A DNA stretch of 64,000 nt from Sipunculus nudus (Eukaryota > Annelida > Sipuncula > Golfingiida > Sipunculidae), in contig CM049322.1 in the NCBI GenBank assembly GCA_026874595.1, positions 61,017,802 through 61,081,801 of the forward strand, written 5' to 3'. Below, piece by piece: positions 36,868-49,478 of this stretch. Under the pieces are notes generated by a model. It worked only from the letters and a program-made list of their open reading frames with translations. It ran no database searches and was not told where the DNA came from. The translations under genes were made by a program, and so were the position numbers. Each line of letters opens with the position of its first letter. Position 1 is the first letter of the stretch.

Positions 36868-38720
36868 TTTGAGATCAGAACAATTGATTTCTGCATAAAC
36901 CACTATGACCAGATTTGATAAACTTTAAAGTGGTCTATATTTTTTTCTGAAGAAGTTGAGCTATATGCTTGGAGATGCCAGCCAGTGGGTGTGAATGGAT
37001 TGCAATGAAACCCAAGCCAGGTGTTTGTGAAGAGTCTGCTGGAGATGAAGGGGGCCAGAACCTATTTAACTGTGTATAAGCATAAACTGGCCTGAAATCA
37101 GGTTTCTGGGGGCATGAAATTTTTGTTTGTGGGAACAGGGTAATATTTTCTTGTTTCCCTGTATATGCACCCTAAACTGGGCCTAATGACACCAAAACCA
37201 GGTTTGTGGGACCATCAGTACAGATTTGAGGGGGAAAAATGGATTTTATCTGTATATCACTATGTTCACTGTGTTCAGATTTGGAAATTCAAACTGGTCC
37301 TAATTTTTTTTCTGATGGAGTTGAGCCAAATGCTTTGAGATACCAGCCAGTGGGTGTAAATGGATTGCAATGATACCAAACCAGGTGTGTGTGTTGAGTT
37401 TTGTGGAGATGAGGGGGGCCAGAACCTATCTGACTGTGTATAAGCATAAACTGGCCTGAAATCAGGTTTCTGGGGGCTTGAAATTCTTGTTTGTGTCAAC
37501 AGGGTAATATTATCTTGTTTCCCTGTATATACACCTTGAATTGGGCCTAATGACACCTAAACCATGTTTTAGGGACCATCATTACAGATTTGAGGTAAAA
37601 AAAAAATGGATTTTCCCTGTATATCACTATGGTCACTGTGTCCAGATTTGGGAATTCAAACTGGCCCTAATTTTTTTTCTGAGGGAGTTGAGCCAAATGC
37701 TTGGTGATGCCAGCCAGTGGGTGTAAATGGATTGCAATGATACCCAAACCAGGAGTGTGTGTTGAGTTTTGTGGATATGAAGGGGGCCAGAACCTATTTG
37801 ACTGTGTATAAGCATAAACTGGCCTGAAATCAGGTTTCTGGGGGCATGAAATTTTTGTTTGTGGGAACAGGGTAATATTATCTTGTTTCCCTGTATATAC
37901 ACACTAAACTGGGCCTAATGACACCAAAACCAGGTTTGTGGGACCATCAGTACAGATTTGAGGGGGAAAAATGGATTTTATCTGTATATCACTATGTTCA
38001 CTGTGTCCAGATTTGGAAATTCAAACTGGCCCTAATTTTTTTTTCTGAGGGAGTTGAGCCAAATGCTTGGTGATGCCAGCCAGTGGGTGTAAATGGATTG
38101 CAATGATACCCAAACCAGGAGTGTGTGTTGAGTTCTGTGGGGATGAGGGGGGCCAGAACCTATTTGACTGTGTATAAGCATAAACTGGCCTGAAATCAGG
38201 TTTCTGGGGGCATGAAATTTTTGTTTGTGGGAACAGGGTAATATTATCTTGTTTCCCTGTATATACACACTAAACTGAGCCTAATGACACCAAAACCAGG
38301 TTTGTGGGACCATCAGTACAGATTTGAGGGGAAAAAAAATGGATTTTTTCTGTATATCACTATGTCCACTGTGTCCAGATTTGGAAATTCAAACTGGCCC
38401 TAATTTTTTTTCTGAGGGATTTGAACCAAATGCTTTGAGATTCCAGCCAGTGGGTGTAAATGGATTGCAATGATAGCCAAACCAGGTGTGTGTGATGAGT
38501 CTGGTGGAGATGAGGTGGTCCAAAACACTATTTGCCTGTGTATAATAAGCCATATACTGTCCTCAGCTGAAATCAGCTTTCTGGGAGCTTGAAATGTTTG
38601 CTGGTGGGAACAAGGTAATATTATCTTGTTATCATGGATATACACCCTAAAATGGGTATAAGAACACCAAATACATGCATGTTGGACCATGAGTACAGAT
38701 TTGAGGTAACAAATTGTCGG
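36868..38720 (+). repeat. unrelated satellite, ~366-bp unit, about five copies
   Basis: The anchor TTGAGCCAAATGC (first and last copies variant) occurs at 36956, 37321, 37688, 38054 and 38421, i.e. spacings of 365-367 bp. Further shared blocks are CCAGCCAGTGGGTG, GGCCTGAAATCAGG and CCCTGTATATACAC. The outer copies are more diverged than the inner ones. It shares no motif with the A-G superfamily. No coding sequence. Confidence 0.92.
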
Positions 38721-40740
38721 TCTATAAATTAAAAAAAATCAAATATCAAACTGTTATAAACATGTATCAATATATTTAATAAAATCTCTTTTCATCCAAT
38801 GAATTGCATCTTATTTTTTTTATAAATAAACCATGATAGTCAATTACATCCAGTAATAAAAAATAAAAATAAAATGAATAAAAGTTTTTTTGTTTTTGTT
38901 TTTTTTTTTTTTGGGGGGGGGGGGGGTGTTTGTGTTTTTTTTTGCAGTAAAATCCAGGCTTCTCTTTGGATCCCGGCGGTGGGCGAGGGTACAATGGACA
39001 CCACACAACATTTGAAAGAACATTTTTTTCTGCTGTTATTGGATGACCAAGTCTCTATGAATTTTAAAAAAAATATTTATTCCGTTATTCAAGATGACAG
39101 TGAAAATGACCCTATTTTTTCAATCATTCACCATTTTTTTCGAGCGTTCATCGAATAAGAAAGAGCCCGTCCCACCGCATTTCCTGCGAGGGTTCGTTTC
39201 TTCAGAGTCCAAACAATCCTACCGGGGCGGGGTTTAGTCCATCTCGTCTTAAATTTGTGTCCGGGGCACGGCAAACATTATGAAAGCGGACAAAAACTTT
39301 CATACGGCTGGTAAATTCCTTTATATGTAAACGCGGGGAATTCCCGGAGAATTCACGGAGAGATTTTATATGCAATGATACTTTTAATTACACGTTAAAA
39401 TCATTTAAAATCTACCACTATATTACTCTAAAGACATTTATTCACTGTTAAATTACCGAAATAATAACCAGCGCAAACAATGTGGGACTGCCACTAACAC
39501 CAATCTGGATCACCAGCTAACATTGACTACCGATCTTACATCAGACGAAAACGCTAAACACTATATATTTTTTCAACAGTTTACTGTGCAAACCGTAACA
39601 AAACCATGCAGGATATCAAATTTACAGGTTCTTAAGGAAATATGATACAAAACATAAATTGTACCTTTGCTCACATTTAATAATATCATCATGATGAATT
39701 CTCCGCGAATTCTCCAGCTGTCCGCGTTATAGATGTATATGTATTTATTAATGACAAAACTTGACATACAATTTTATGGATACCCGTATAATTGCGGTTT
39801 TCTGGACCGTCCCAGCCCACAGGTAGGATAATATGGATTCCCGACAATATTCTAATGACCGTTCCCTGAGCTGGAACGGGCTAAGAAGGTCCCTGTCATT
39901 TTTTTTAATTGTCAATTCCCAGGTTTTTCGGATAAAAAAATGGCCCAATCCTTCATTCAATCTCCAGCCTCTTCTGGCGTTCCGGGTTTAAAAAAGAGCC
40001 CGTCCCATGCCTATTTCAGCTAGGACTGCAAACTCTGGGGTCAAAACAACTCAACTACGGCTTGGGATTACTACCTTTCCTCTTAAATTTCCATCGCGCC
40101 CGTGTCAAGTGTACCGTTTTATTCACAAACGTGCGGCAGGCGCCAAAAAATTTGACAGCACCCCTCTCTCATGCCAGAATATATTTTTATATATAAAGTC
40201 CAAACCCACCACGGAACTAGGGACTCACAATTTTTTATCTTATTACTTACCATTTCAGACTCCTTAAAAATCACCGCTTTCCTTTTTTAACCAAAGATTC
40301 CAATTTTTTAACATATATTAAATTTCACATTACAGATAACTTACACCAAGGGGACATTACAGTTAATCCGTGATGGGCAGGACTTCTTGGAATATTATAA
40401 TTCCCGGACGCAGGCTGACCGGCTAACCTTTTTTCTTCAAGGAAAGCCCTAATTTAAGCCGAGACCTTAAAGGATGGTCTAGATAGGCACCTAGCTTGTC
40501 CAGGAATGAAAGGTCACGTCTCCCTTACCCAGAGGTCGGGTCTCTGTCTAACACGAACGCGGCTTCGCTTGCATTTCGGCATTCTGGACGTTCAACTCTT
40601 CAAGTTTCTTTTTCAGTGCTTTTCTTATTTCCAGCACTCAAGAATAGGAGAACTGCCAAGGATTCAGTTGGACTTCCATTATTTTTATTTCTGTCCAAAA
40701 ATGGATTATCCTGTATAGGATGGCTACTAATAATAACACT
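38721..40740. other. AT-rich island without a recognised gene
   Basis: It contains a mixed homopolymer (T runs and G14 at 38913-38926), a small open frame at 38994-39158, an imperfect inverted repeat (39320-39361 with 39696-39741) and a diverged direct repeat opening AGAGCCCGTCCC (about 39163 and 39986). These look like remains of an unidentified mobile element. The open frame of 86 codons at 40007-40267 lies in the second direct repeat; the first direct repeat does not keep it open, so I do not call it a gene. Confidence 0.5.
38994..39158 (+). CDS. small open frame, 54 codons, unrecognised (doubtful)
   Basis: ATG at 38994 to TAA at 39156-39158. The same frame is open upstream only through low-complexity T/G sequence, which ends in TTTTTTTGCAG (an acceptor-like site) at 38947. 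The peptide is acidic in the middle (DDSEND) and aromatic-rich near the C-terminus, and matches no family I can name. It could be the edge of a decayed element; chance is the default explanation. Confidence 0.12.
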   Translation: MDTTQHLKEHFFLLLLDDQVSMNFKKNIYSVIQDDSENDPIFSIIHHFFRAFIE

Positions 40741-40979
40741 ATTAATGTCTCTCTATCCGTCTGTCTGTCTGTCTCTCTGTCTGTCTCTCTGTCTACTCCT
40801 CTTTGACTTTTGAAAATCAGCAAGACCTTATTCATACGTGCTACTGTTTTCCCCATGACAGAGGTTTTTCATCTGATCAGATCCAAATGTTTCCTGTCTG
40901 TCTGCCTAGTAACTGTCCATCTATTTCGCTGTCTTATTTCCGGTAACTTCCGGCAAGCGTTCGACCTCAGGTCGTCTAG
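40741..40979 (+). repeat. 3'-terminal module ending in tail hairpin and CTAG
   Basis: TCTG/TCTC tract, GACTTTTGAAAATCAG, and the terminus CCGGCAAGCGTTCGACC-TCA-GGTCG-T-CTAG (CTAG at 40976-40979). A similar module lies at about 54466-54675. The B body follows directly. Confidence 0.75.
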
Positions 40980-42185
40980 TTTGTTTGTTTGTCTGTCTGT
41001 CTGTTTGTCTGTATGTACACGCGCTACAGGCCACAGTTTTTAAGCAATCGCTCTGAAACTTATCCATAAACTGTAAGATCTGTTCTCCTCGGAGCCTATT
41101 GTTTTTGGTCATGATCGGTCAAAGGTCAAGGTCAGGGTCACCAAAAAACCTTAAATCTTTATTTTCTTCATATCTTCGTCAATAATAATCGTAGCCGCAT
41201 AATCTGTGGCTCATTTTATTCCTCACTATGTTAGCTTTCCAAGTGCTGGCAAATTTTTCCGGTCAATTGTTACCATGGTAACGTATTTTGGGGGGAAAAT
41301 AAGAAAATTCGAAAATTTCCCTCCAAATTTCTCATTTTTTGAGTTAGAGAGGCCTAGTTTTTTGCAATGCGTAGCATTTAATATGCTCTATGCGAAATTA
41401 ATGTGAGTCTCGCAAAATCTCGTGCCATTTGTCGTCAAATGAGACTTTCCGAGATTTCATTAAATATGATTTACAGGTGGCAGTTTTACAGCTAAGGTTC
41501 TGAAAGTGACATATTTTCTGTTGTTCTGTATTATCTCAAACTTGTTTTTTCATTTTTCGGAAATAGCCACCAGGGGGCGTGGTACTGGAAACACTGTAAC
41601 ATATCATTTTTCCGCAATATCTAAAAAAATATTAAGCATATAACAATTTTTTTTGTCGCATCTAAAACTAGGATCATTGCCTTATTCCTTCGTACATTTA
41701 GCCTGGTGCTGCCGTTACCATGGTGACCAAATTTTGGGGTAAAACTTGACAATCTGAAATACGGAGTGTTCCTGCTTCTGTCTCTGTCAATATTTGCGAT
41801 AGAACGCTCTGGTTTTAGGCGTTAGATAGCATTAGTTTACTTCTTAGTCATTCAATAGAAAGGCTCGTCATATCTCGCACCGTTTCTCGTGAAACGAGAA
41901 CACGAGACCATTCAAAGAAATGCCTATAATTCTGTCATTTTTTACGCTACAGACACACGGTTTGCAGCGTTAGATAGCGGCTGACGCTCGCAGTCACATT
42001 CAGGGGTCACATTGTTAGTCTCGTCAAATCTCGCGCCGGTTTTCGCCAAACCACGAAGACCCGTGCCATCGCCGCAAGTGCCGGCAGGGTCCTTATGGTG
42101 GGCGGCCGGCGTGTGCAGCGGTGCGTGTCGGCCTTTCCGGGCCCTGTCTATTATCCTACATGTTGGAGGCACAGTCACAACTTTA
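40980..42185 (+). repeat. fourth B unit, preceded by a CTAG end
   Basis: It is identical by eye to the three B units at 28557-32342 from the TTTG tract onwards, apart from one substitution near 41970 (GTTAGATAG for GTTGGATAG). The usual B head hairpin is replaced by a CTAG tail end. It contains the perfect X-box palindrome near 41269 and the CTCF-like core near 41567. Confidence 0.93.
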
Positions 42186-42245
42186 TTGCTTGCCGGAAAT
42201 CTTCGATTTTCGCAAGCATGTTGATCACCCGCGTATGTTTGTTTG
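42186..42245 (+). repeat. orphan B head at the B-to-D switch
   Basis: A 60-bp B head ending in TTTGTTTG, abutting the D head at 42246. Confidence 0.9.
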
Positions 42246-42246
42246 T

Positions 42247-42277
42247 TGCTTGCCGGAATCAGAGATTTCGACAAGTA
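42247..42277 (+). other. head hairpin of satellite D (representative copy)
   Basis: TGCTTGCCGGAATC opposite GATTTCGACAAGTA with an AGA loop: 13 of 14 positions pair, two of them as G-T, with one C-A mismatch. Confidence 0.8.
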
Positions 42278-42412
42278 TGTTGATCAGTTCCGTTTGTTTG
42301 TTTGTCTGTATGTCCCCGCTCTACAGGCCACAATTTTGCACCAATCGTCCTGAAACTTATAGATAGAGTGTATAATCTGTTCTTCTCGGAGCCTATTGTT
42401 TTTGGTCACGAT

Positions 42413-42439
42413 CGGTCAAGGGTCAAGGTCAGGGTCACC
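42413..42439 (+). promoter_or_regulatory. GGTCA half-site cluster in satellite D (representative copy)
   Basis: Four GGTCA words in direct orientation with spacings changed from those in A (AAGGGTCA and AGGGTCA types). It is homologous in position to the A, B, C and G clusters. Confidence 0.45.
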
Positions 42440-42702
42440 AAAAAGCTCAAAAACGGTTTTTTCTTCATACCCCCGTCAAAAATAGCCGTAGGCACCTAAT
42501 CTGTAGCCCGTTTTATTTGCCACTGCATGGCCACTTCCAACACTGCAAAATTGCCTCATTTCGCTGTTACCATGGTTACGCAATTTTGGGGAGAAATCAT
42601 GGAATTTCGTGATATTTTTCAAATTTGCAGCAATTTTACTGATTCTGAGATATTTTATGTAACATAAGAATATCTCGAAACGGGTTTTTCAGATTTTGGA
42701 AA

Positions 42703-42724
42703 TGGCCGCCAGGGGGCGTTGCAG
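42703..42724 (+). promoter_or_regulatory. first CTCF-like core in satellite D (representative copy)
   Basis: TGGCCGCCAGGGGGCG followed by TTGCAG; close to the extended CTCF consensus TGGCCACCAGGGGGCGC. Repeats in each D unit. Confidence 0.5.
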
Positions 42725-43160
42725 ATGAAAAAACATGAAAATTTGTTTTGCTGCTATACCTCCAGAACTATTAAACATTGGGCCATTTCCATCACAGCAC
42801 CTTAAACTAGGGTCCATGGGCTTATTTTTGCGCATAGGTGCCAAAGTGCGCTATTGCCAGATTTCTCTATTTTTGGGGTAAAACCTTTGAATTTTGAAAA
42901 TATGCAGTTTTCAGCTTCTAACTCTGTCAGTTTTTATGCTAGAGAGGTCAAAATTTTCGCATCTTGTAGCCCTTGGTGAGTTCTCGGTGATCCAACCGAA
43001 AATCTTGCAAAATCTCGCACCGTTTCTCGTCGAATGAGATTTCGCGATTTCACGGTGACATGCCCTATAGGCCACAGATATGCAGGCATCCTTTTGAAAC
43101 TGATACATGTTACGTCGTACACTAATATCTCGAAAGCACTTGTTCAGTTTTTGGAAAATT

Positions 43161-43180
43161 ACCGCTAGGGGGCGCTGCAC
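43161..43180 (+). promoter_or_regulatory. second CTCF-like core in satellite D (representative copy)
   Basis: ACCGCTAGGGGGCGCTGCAC, same orientation as the first core and about 460 bp downstream of it. Confidence 0.5.
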
Positions 43181-43378
43181 TGCAACCCCGTACCTACTAT
43201 CATTGTTTAACCATATCTCCAAAACTACACATTTTAGGTACATAAACTGTACACCATATGAATTGGCGTTTCACGGCCTTTCTGCCCATGACCTCTTTTG
43301 TTTAATCATACACGGTCCCCGCAAATTTTAGCAACTTTGTAAAAATTAAAACCCGCATGCACAAATACATATGCCATC

Positions 43379-43396
43379 ACGCATGCATGCACGCGT
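43379..43396. other. alternating purine-pyrimidine run in D tail (representative copy)
   Basis: ACGCATGCATGCACGCGT alternates without a break over 18 bp, a pattern prone to Z-DNA, and ends in the palindrome ACGCGT. Present in all D units. Confidence 0.6.
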
Positions 43397-43453
43397 TTTA
43401 GTATGAAAGACAGACACGCTTTCCCGTGACTGCAAAAATTATAGCGTTCGCCG

Positions 43454-43463
43454 TATAAAATAA
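43454..43463 (+). promoter_or_regulatory. TATA-like box in D tail (representative copy)
   Basis: TATAAAATAA lies 57 bp upstream of the next unit's TGCTTGCC stem. It could drive transcription through the array, but nothing else supports a promoter here. Confidence 0.2.
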
Positions 43464-46400
43464 GTGACCACAGGCACTCTTTGCGGGCCGGTTTGCCATT
43501 TCTTTCGCGTTATAGTTTATTGCTTGCCGGAATCAGAGATTTCGACAAGTATGTTGATCAGTTCCGTTTGTTTGTTTGTCTGTATGTCCCCGCTCTACAG
43601 GCCACAATTTTGCACCAATCGTCCTGAAACTTATAGATAGAGTGTATAATCGGTTCTTCTCGGAGCCTATTGTTTTTGGTCACGATCGGTCAAGGGTCAA
43701 GGTCAGGGTCACCAAAAAGCTCAAAAACGGTTTTTTCTTCATACCCCCGTCAAAAATAGCCGTAGGCACCTAATCTGTAGCCCGTTTTATTTGCCACTGC
43801 ATGGCCACTTCCAACACTGCAAAATTGCCTCATTTCGCTGTTACCATGGTTACGCAATTTTGGGGAGAAATCATGGAATTTCGTGATATTTTTCAAATTT
43901 GCAGCAATTTTACTGATTCTGAGATATTTTATGTAACATAAGAATATCTCGAAACGGGTTTTTCAGATTTTGGAAATGGCCGCCAGGGGGCGTTGCAGAT
44001 GAAAAAACATGAAAATTTGTTTTGCTGCTATACCTCCAGAACTATTAAACATTGGGCCATTTCCATCACAGCACCTTAAACTAGGGTCCATGGGCTTATT
44101 TTTGCGCATAGGTGCCAAAGTGCGCTATTGCCAGATTTCTCTATTTTTGGGGTAAAACCTTTGAATTTTGAAAATATGCAGTTTTCAGCTTCTAACTCTG
44201 TCAGTTTTTATGCTAGAGAGGTCAAAATTTTCGCATCTTGTAGCCCTTGGTGAGTTCTCGGTGATCCAACCGAAAATCTTGCAAAATCTCGCACCGTTTC
44301 TCGTCGAATGAGATTTCGCGATTTCACGGTGACATGCCCTATAGGCCACAGATATGCAGGCATCCTTTTGAAACTGATACATGTTACGTCGTACACTAAT
44401 ATCTCGAAAGCACTTGTTCAGTTTTTGGAAAATTACCGCTAGGGGGCGCTGCACTGCAACCCCGTACCTACTATCATTGTTTAACCATATCTCCAAAACT
44501 ACACATTTTAGGTACATAAACTGTACACCATATGAATTGGCGTTTCACGGCCTTTCTGCCCATGACCTCTTTTGTTTAATCATACACGGTCCCCGCAAAT
44601 TTTAGCAACTTTGTAAAAATTAAAACCCGCATGCACAAATACATATGCCATCACGCATGCATGCACGCGTTTTAGTATGAAAGACAGACACGCTTTCCCG
44701 TGACTGCAAAAATTATAGCGTTCGCCGTATAAAATAAGTGACCACAGGCACTCTTTGCGGGCCGGTTTGCCATTTCTTTCGCGTTATAGTTTATTGCTTG
44801 CCGGAATCAGAGATTTCGACAAGTATGTTGATCAGTTCCGTTTGTTTGTTTGTCTGTATGTCCCCGCTCTACAGGCCACAATTTTGCACCAATCGTCCTG
44901 AAACTTATAGATAGAGTGTATAATCGGTTCTTCTCGGAGCCTATTGTTTTTGGTCACGATCGGTCAAGGGTCAAGGTCAGGGTCACCAAAAAGCTCAAAA
45001 ACGGTTTTTTCTTCATACCCCCGTCAAAAATAGCCGTAGGCACCTAATCTGTAGCCCGTTTTATTTGCCACTGCATGGCCACTTCCAACACTGCAAAATT
45101 GCCTCATTTCGCTGTTACCATGGTTACGCAATTTTGGGGAGAAATCATGGAATTTCGTGATATTTTTCAAATTTGCAGCAATTTTACTGATTCTGAGATA
45201 TTTTATGTAACATAAGAATATCTCGAAACGGGTTTTTCAGATTTTGGAAATGGCCGCCAGGGGGCGTTGCAGATGAAAAAACATGAAAATTTGTTTTGCT
45301 GCTATACCTCCAGAACTATTAAACATTGGGCCATTTCCATCACAGCACCTTAAACTAGGGTCCATGGGCTTATTTTTGCGCATAGGTGCCAAAGTGCGCT
45401 ATTGCCAGATTTCTCTATTTTTGGGGTAAAACCTTTGAATTTTGAAAATATGCAGTTTTCAGCTTCTAACTCTGTCAGTTTTTATGCTAGAGAGGTCAAA
45501 ATTTTCGCATCTTGTAGCCCTTGGTGAGTTCTCGGTGATCCAACCGAAAATCTTGCAAAATCTCGCACCGTTTCTCGTCGAATGAGATTTCGCGATTTCA
45601 CGGTGACATGCCCTATAGGCCACAGATATGCAGGCATCCTTTTGAAACTGATACATGTTACGTCGTACACTAATATCTCGAAAGCACTTGTTCAGTTTTT
45701 GGAAAATTACCGCTAGGGGGCGCTGCACTGCAACCCCGTACCTACTATCATTGTTTAACCATATCTCCAAAACTACACATTTTAGGTACATAAACTGTAC
45801 ACCATATGAATTGGCGTTTCACGGCCTTTCTGCCCATGACCTCTTTTGTTTAATCATACACGGTCCCCGCAAATTTTAGCAACTTTGTAAAAATTAAAAC
45901 CCGCATGCACAAATACATATGCCATCACGCATGCATGCACGCGTTTTAGTATGAAAGACAGACACGCTTTCCCGTGACTGCAAAAATTATAGCGTTCGCC
46001 GTATAAAATAAGTGACCACAGGCACTCTTTGCGGGCCGGTTTGCCATTTCTTTCGCGTTATAGTTTATTGCTTGCCGGAATCAGAGATTTCGACAAGTAT
46101 GTTGATCAGTTCCGTTTGTTTGTTTGTCTGTATGTCCCCGCTCTACAGGCCACAATTTTGCACCAATCGTCCTGAAACTTATAGATAGAGTGTATAATCG
46201 GTTCTTCTCGGAGCCTATTGTTTTTGGTCACGATCGGTCAAGGGTCAAGGTCAGGGTCACCAAAAAGCTCAAAAACGGTTTTTTCTTCATACCCCCGTCA
46301 AAAATAGCCGTAGGCACCTAATCTGTAGCCCGTTTTATTTGCCACTGCATGGCCACTTCCAACACTGCAAAATTGCCTCATTTCGCTGTTACCATGGTTA

Positions 46401-49400
46401 CGCAATTTTGGGGAGAAATCATGGAATTTCGTGATATTTTTCAAATTTGCAGCAATTTTACTGATTCTGAGATATTTTATGTAACATAAGAATATCTCGA
46501 AACGGGTTTTTCAGATTTTGGAAATGGCCGCCAGGGGGCGTTGCAGATGAAAAAACATGAAAATTTGTTTTGCTGCTATACCTCCAGAACTATTAAACAT
46601 TGGGCCATTTCCATCACAGCACCTTAAACTAGGGTCCATGGGCTTATTTTTGCGCATAGGTGCCAAAGTGCGCTATTGCCAGATTTCTCTATTTTTGGGG
46701 TAAAACCTTTGAATTTTGAAAATATGCAGTTTTCAGCTTCTAACTCTGTCAGTTTTTATGCTAGAGAGGTCAAAATTTTCGCATCTTGTAGCCCTTGGTG
46801 AGTTCTCGGTGATCCAACCGAAAATCTTGCAAAATCTCGCACCGTTTCTCGTCGAATGAGATTTCGCGATTTCACGGTGACATGCCCTATAGGCCACAGA
46901 TATGCAGGCATCCTTTTGAAACTGATACATGTTACGTCGTACACTAATATCTCGAAAGCACTTGTTCAGTTTTTGGAAAATTACCGCTAGGGGGCGCTGC
47001 ACTGCAACCCCGTACCTACTATCATTGTTTAACCATATCTCCAAAACTACACATTTTAGGTACATAAACTGTACACCATATGAATTGGCGTTTCACGGCC
47101 TTTCTGCCCATGACCTCTTTTGTTTAATCATACACGGTCCCCGCAAATTTTAGCAACTTTGTAAAAATTAAAACCCGCATGCACAAATACATATGCCATC
47201 ACGCATGCATGCACGCGTTTTAGTATGAAAGACAGACACGCTTTCCCGTGACTGCAAAAATTATAGCGTTCGCCGTATAAAATAAGTGACCACAGGCACT
47301 CTTTGCGGGCTGGTTTGCCATTTCTTTCGCGTTATAGTTTATTGCTTGCCGGAATCAGAGATTTCGACAAGTATGTTGATCAGTTCCGTTTGTTTGTTTG
47401 TCTGTATGTCCCCGCTCTACAGGCCACAATTTTGCACCAATCGTCCTGAAACTTATAGATAGAGTGTATATACGGTTCTTCTCGGAGCCTATTGTTTTTG
47501 GTCACGATCGGTCAAGGGTCAAGGTCAGGGTCACCAAAAAGCTCAAAAACGGTTTTTTCTTCATACCCCCGTCAAAAATAGCCGTAGGCACCTAATCTGT
47601 AGCCCGTTTTATTTGCCACTGCATGGCCACTTCCAACACTGCAAAATTGCCTCATTTCGCTGTTACCATGGTTACGCAATTTTGGGGAGAAATCATGGAA
47701 TTTCGTGATATTTTTCAAATTTGCAGCAATTTTACTGATTCTGAGATATTTTATGTAACATAAGAATATCTCGAAACGGGTTTTTCAGATTTTGGAAATG
47801 GCCGCCAGGGGGCGTTGCAGATGAAAAAACATGAAAATTTGTTTTGCTGCTATACCTCCAGAACTATTAAACATTGGGCCATTTCCATCACAGCACCTTA
47901 AACTAGGGTCCATGGGCTTATTTTTGCGCATAGGTGCCAAAGTGCGCTATTGCCAGATTTCTCTATTTTTGGGGTAAAACCTTTGAATTTTGAAAATATG
48001 CAGTTTTCAGCTTCTAACTCTGTCAGTTTTTATGCTAGAGAGGTCAAAATTTTCGCATCTTGTAGCCCTTGGTGAGTTCTCGGTGATCCAACCGAAAATC
48101 TTGCAAAATCTCGCACCGTTTCTCGTCGAATGAGATTTCGCGATTTCACGGTGACATGCCCTATAGGCCACAGATATGCAGGCATCCTTTTGAAACTGAT
48201 ACATGTTACGTCGTACACTAATATCTCGAAAGCACTTGTTCAGTTTTTGGAAAATTACCGCTAGGGGGCGCTGCACTGCAACCCCGTACCTACTATCATT
48301 GTTTAACCATATCTCCAAAACTACACATTTTAGGTACATAAACTGTACACCATATGAATTGGCGTTTCACGGCCTTTCTGCCCATGACCTCTTTTGTTTA
48401 ATCATACACGGTCCCCGCAAATTTTAGCAACTTTGTAAAAATTAAAACCCGCATGCACAAATACATATGCCATCACGCATGCATGCACGCGTTTTAGTAT
48501 GAAAGACAGACACGCTTTCCCGTGACTGCAAAAATTATAGCGTTCGCCGTATAAAATAAGTGACCACAGGCACTCTTTGCGGGCCGGTTTGCCATTTCTT
48601 TCGCGTTATAGTTTATTGCTTGCCGGAATCAGAGATTTCGACAAGTATGTTGATCAGTTCCGTTTGTTTGTTTGTCTGTATGTCCCCGCTCTACAGGCCA
48701 CAATTTTGCACCAATCGTCCTGAAACTTATAGATAGAGTGTATAATCGGTTCTTCTCGGAGCCTATTGTTTTTGGTCACGATCGGTCAAGGGTCAAGGTC
48801 AGGGTCACCAAAAAGCTCAAAAACGGTTTTTTCTTCATACCCCCGTCAAAAATAGCCGTAGGCACCTAATCTGTAGCCCGTTTTATTTGCCACTGCATGG
48901 CCACTTCCAACACTGCAAAATTGCCTCATTTCGCTGTTACCATGGTTACGCAATTTTGGGGAGAAATCATGGAATTTCGTGATATTTTTCAAATTTGCAG
49001 CAATTTTACTGATTCTGAGATATTTTATGTAACATAAGAATATCTCGAAACGGGTTTTTCAGATTTTGGAAATGGCCGCCAGGGGGCGTTGCAGATGAAA
49101 AAACATGAAAATTTGTTTTGCTGCTATACCTCCAGAACTATTAAACATTGGGCCATTTCCATCACAGCACCTTAAACTAGGGTCCATGGGCTTATTTTTG
49201 CGCATAGGTGCCAAAGTGCGCTATTGCCAGATTTCTCTATTTTTGGGGTAAAACCTTTGAATTTTGAAAATATGCAGTTTTCAGCTTCTAACTCTGTCAG
49301 TTTTTATGCTAGAGAGGTCAAAATTTTCGCATCTTGTAGCCCTTGGTGAGTTCTCGGTGATCCAACCGAAAATCTTGCAAAATCTCGCACCGTTTCTCGT

Positions 49401-49478
49401 CGAATGAGATTTCGCGATTTCACGGTGACATGCCCTATAGGCCACAGATATGCAGGCATCCTTTTGAAACTGATACAT

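Larger units (their letters stand above)
42246..49478 (+). repeat. satellite D array 2: five 1274-bp units and a hybrid sixth
   Basis: Heads at 42246, 43520, 44794, 46068, 47342 and 48616, exactly 1274 bp apart. I saw only a handful of substitutions between copies (e.g. a TATACGG/AATCGG change near 47470). The sixth unit follows D to the GATACAT at 49472-49478, then switches to the tail of satellite A, giving a 999-bp hybrid ending at 49614. Each full D unit has two CTCF-like cores, one X-box-like motif, and a TATA/GCATGC-rich tail. No gene. Confidence 0.95.

Noticed and set aside
38880-38951. G-quadruplex-forming sequence
   Set aside because: One continuous G14 run is not the four-tract arrangement and may be a sequencing artefact.
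40496-40813. 105-codon open frame before the TCTG tract
   Set aside because: It ends in the microsatellite (leucine/cysteine/serine-rich), has no recognisable domain, and a competing overlapping frame is equally long.
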